Source of the DNA: Streptomyces gardneri
GTDB lineage: Bacteria > Actinomycetota > Actinomycetes > Streptomycetales > Streptomycetaceae
Reading direction: 5' to 3'
DNA: 64,000 nt
Assembly (NCBI RefSeq): GCF_006539185.1
Contig: NZ_BJMN01000007.1
Coordinates: 62,001-126,000, forward strand
The position numbers and the translations under genes are program-made. Shown piece by piece: positions 63,866-64,000 of the stretch. Within the stretch, counting starts at the first letter, position 1. Every line of letters starts with the position of its first letter. Below the pieces are notes generated by a model, which saw only the letters and a program-made list of their open reading frames with translations, made no database searches and was not told where the DNA came from.

Positions 63866-64000
63866 CTTCTTCTCCCGGACGTCGGGCCCCGGACGTCGGG
63901 GGCCCGGGGGAGAGCCTCCACCGTGAAGGGCCCCCGCGGGTCCCGCTTTGCTCAACTCGCCGGTGTGGTTTCGGATACGTTTCCCGGCCGGATCGGTGCT

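Overview
The window looks like the chromosome of a Streptomyces or a very close relative. It is very GC-rich with strong third-position GC, uses many GTG and TTG starts, has leaderless promoters (a -10 box about 7 nt before the start codon) and many 4-nt stop/start overlaps. Families typical of the genus are present: a SAV_915-like protein, a DUF6777-like lipoprotein, SpoIIE phosphatase fusions, WS/DGAT acyltransferase, and an Rpf-like/LysM/M23 cell-wall enzyme. No rRNA, tRNA, phage, IS element or CRISPR array was found.

Bases 1-27,000 form a potassium and osmotic-stress island. It holds the end of one KdpE-type regulator, an APC permease, a KimA-like potassium permease, an orphan KdpD-type membrane/GAF module (DUF4118) broken by two +1 shifts, an orphan KdpB ATPase, an orphan KdpF, a two-domain RCK (TrkA-N) protein with a channel-like membrane core, and a complete kdpFABC-kdpE-kdpD set preceded by a 27-residue membrane peptide. 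The main discovery is a shared operator. Pairs of GTCAAG-like hexamers with starts 11 bp apart lie in front of nearly every one of these genes (near 2167, 4811, 4847, 5238, 7207, 13169, 13201, 14944, 16691 and 18738, and one more at 10678). This head-to-tail 11-bp layout is what OmpR-type response regulators bind, so I propose it as the KdpE operator of a local potassium regulon. That is inference from sequence only. The orphan kdpB also has a leader of about 250-300 nt with two strong hairpins.

Bases 27,000-34,300 carry small regulator-target sets: a MerR regulator divergent from a small helical protein; PadR with two DUF1048 proteins and a DrrA/DrrB-like ABC exporter; an ArsR/SmtB regulator with a cation diffusion facilitator that has a cysteine-rich tail; and a ChrB-N-like protein with an MFS transporter. 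A decayed gene follows.

Bases 35,600-45,300 contain panD, a small GNAT enzyme, the cell-wall hydrolase, a DMT permease, a FhuF-like iron reductase, an unusual SDR with an N-terminal CxxC pair, a 56-residue conserved-looking peptide, a lipase maturation factor and a YndJ-like/DUF1990 operon behind twin TetR-like palindromes.

Bases 45,400-64,000 contain the DUF6777-like lipoprotein, a PAS-GAF-SpoIIE-HATPase phosphatase, the WS/DGAT acyltransferase, a secreted alpha/beta-hydrolase, an OmpR/histidine kinase pair, a LysR regulator divergent from a SnoaL-like protein, a three-gene membrane operon, an Fpg/Nei glycosylase, and a LytTR regulator/membrane protein/SSS symporter/LytS kinase cluster with an odd 35-bp duplication at the kinase start.
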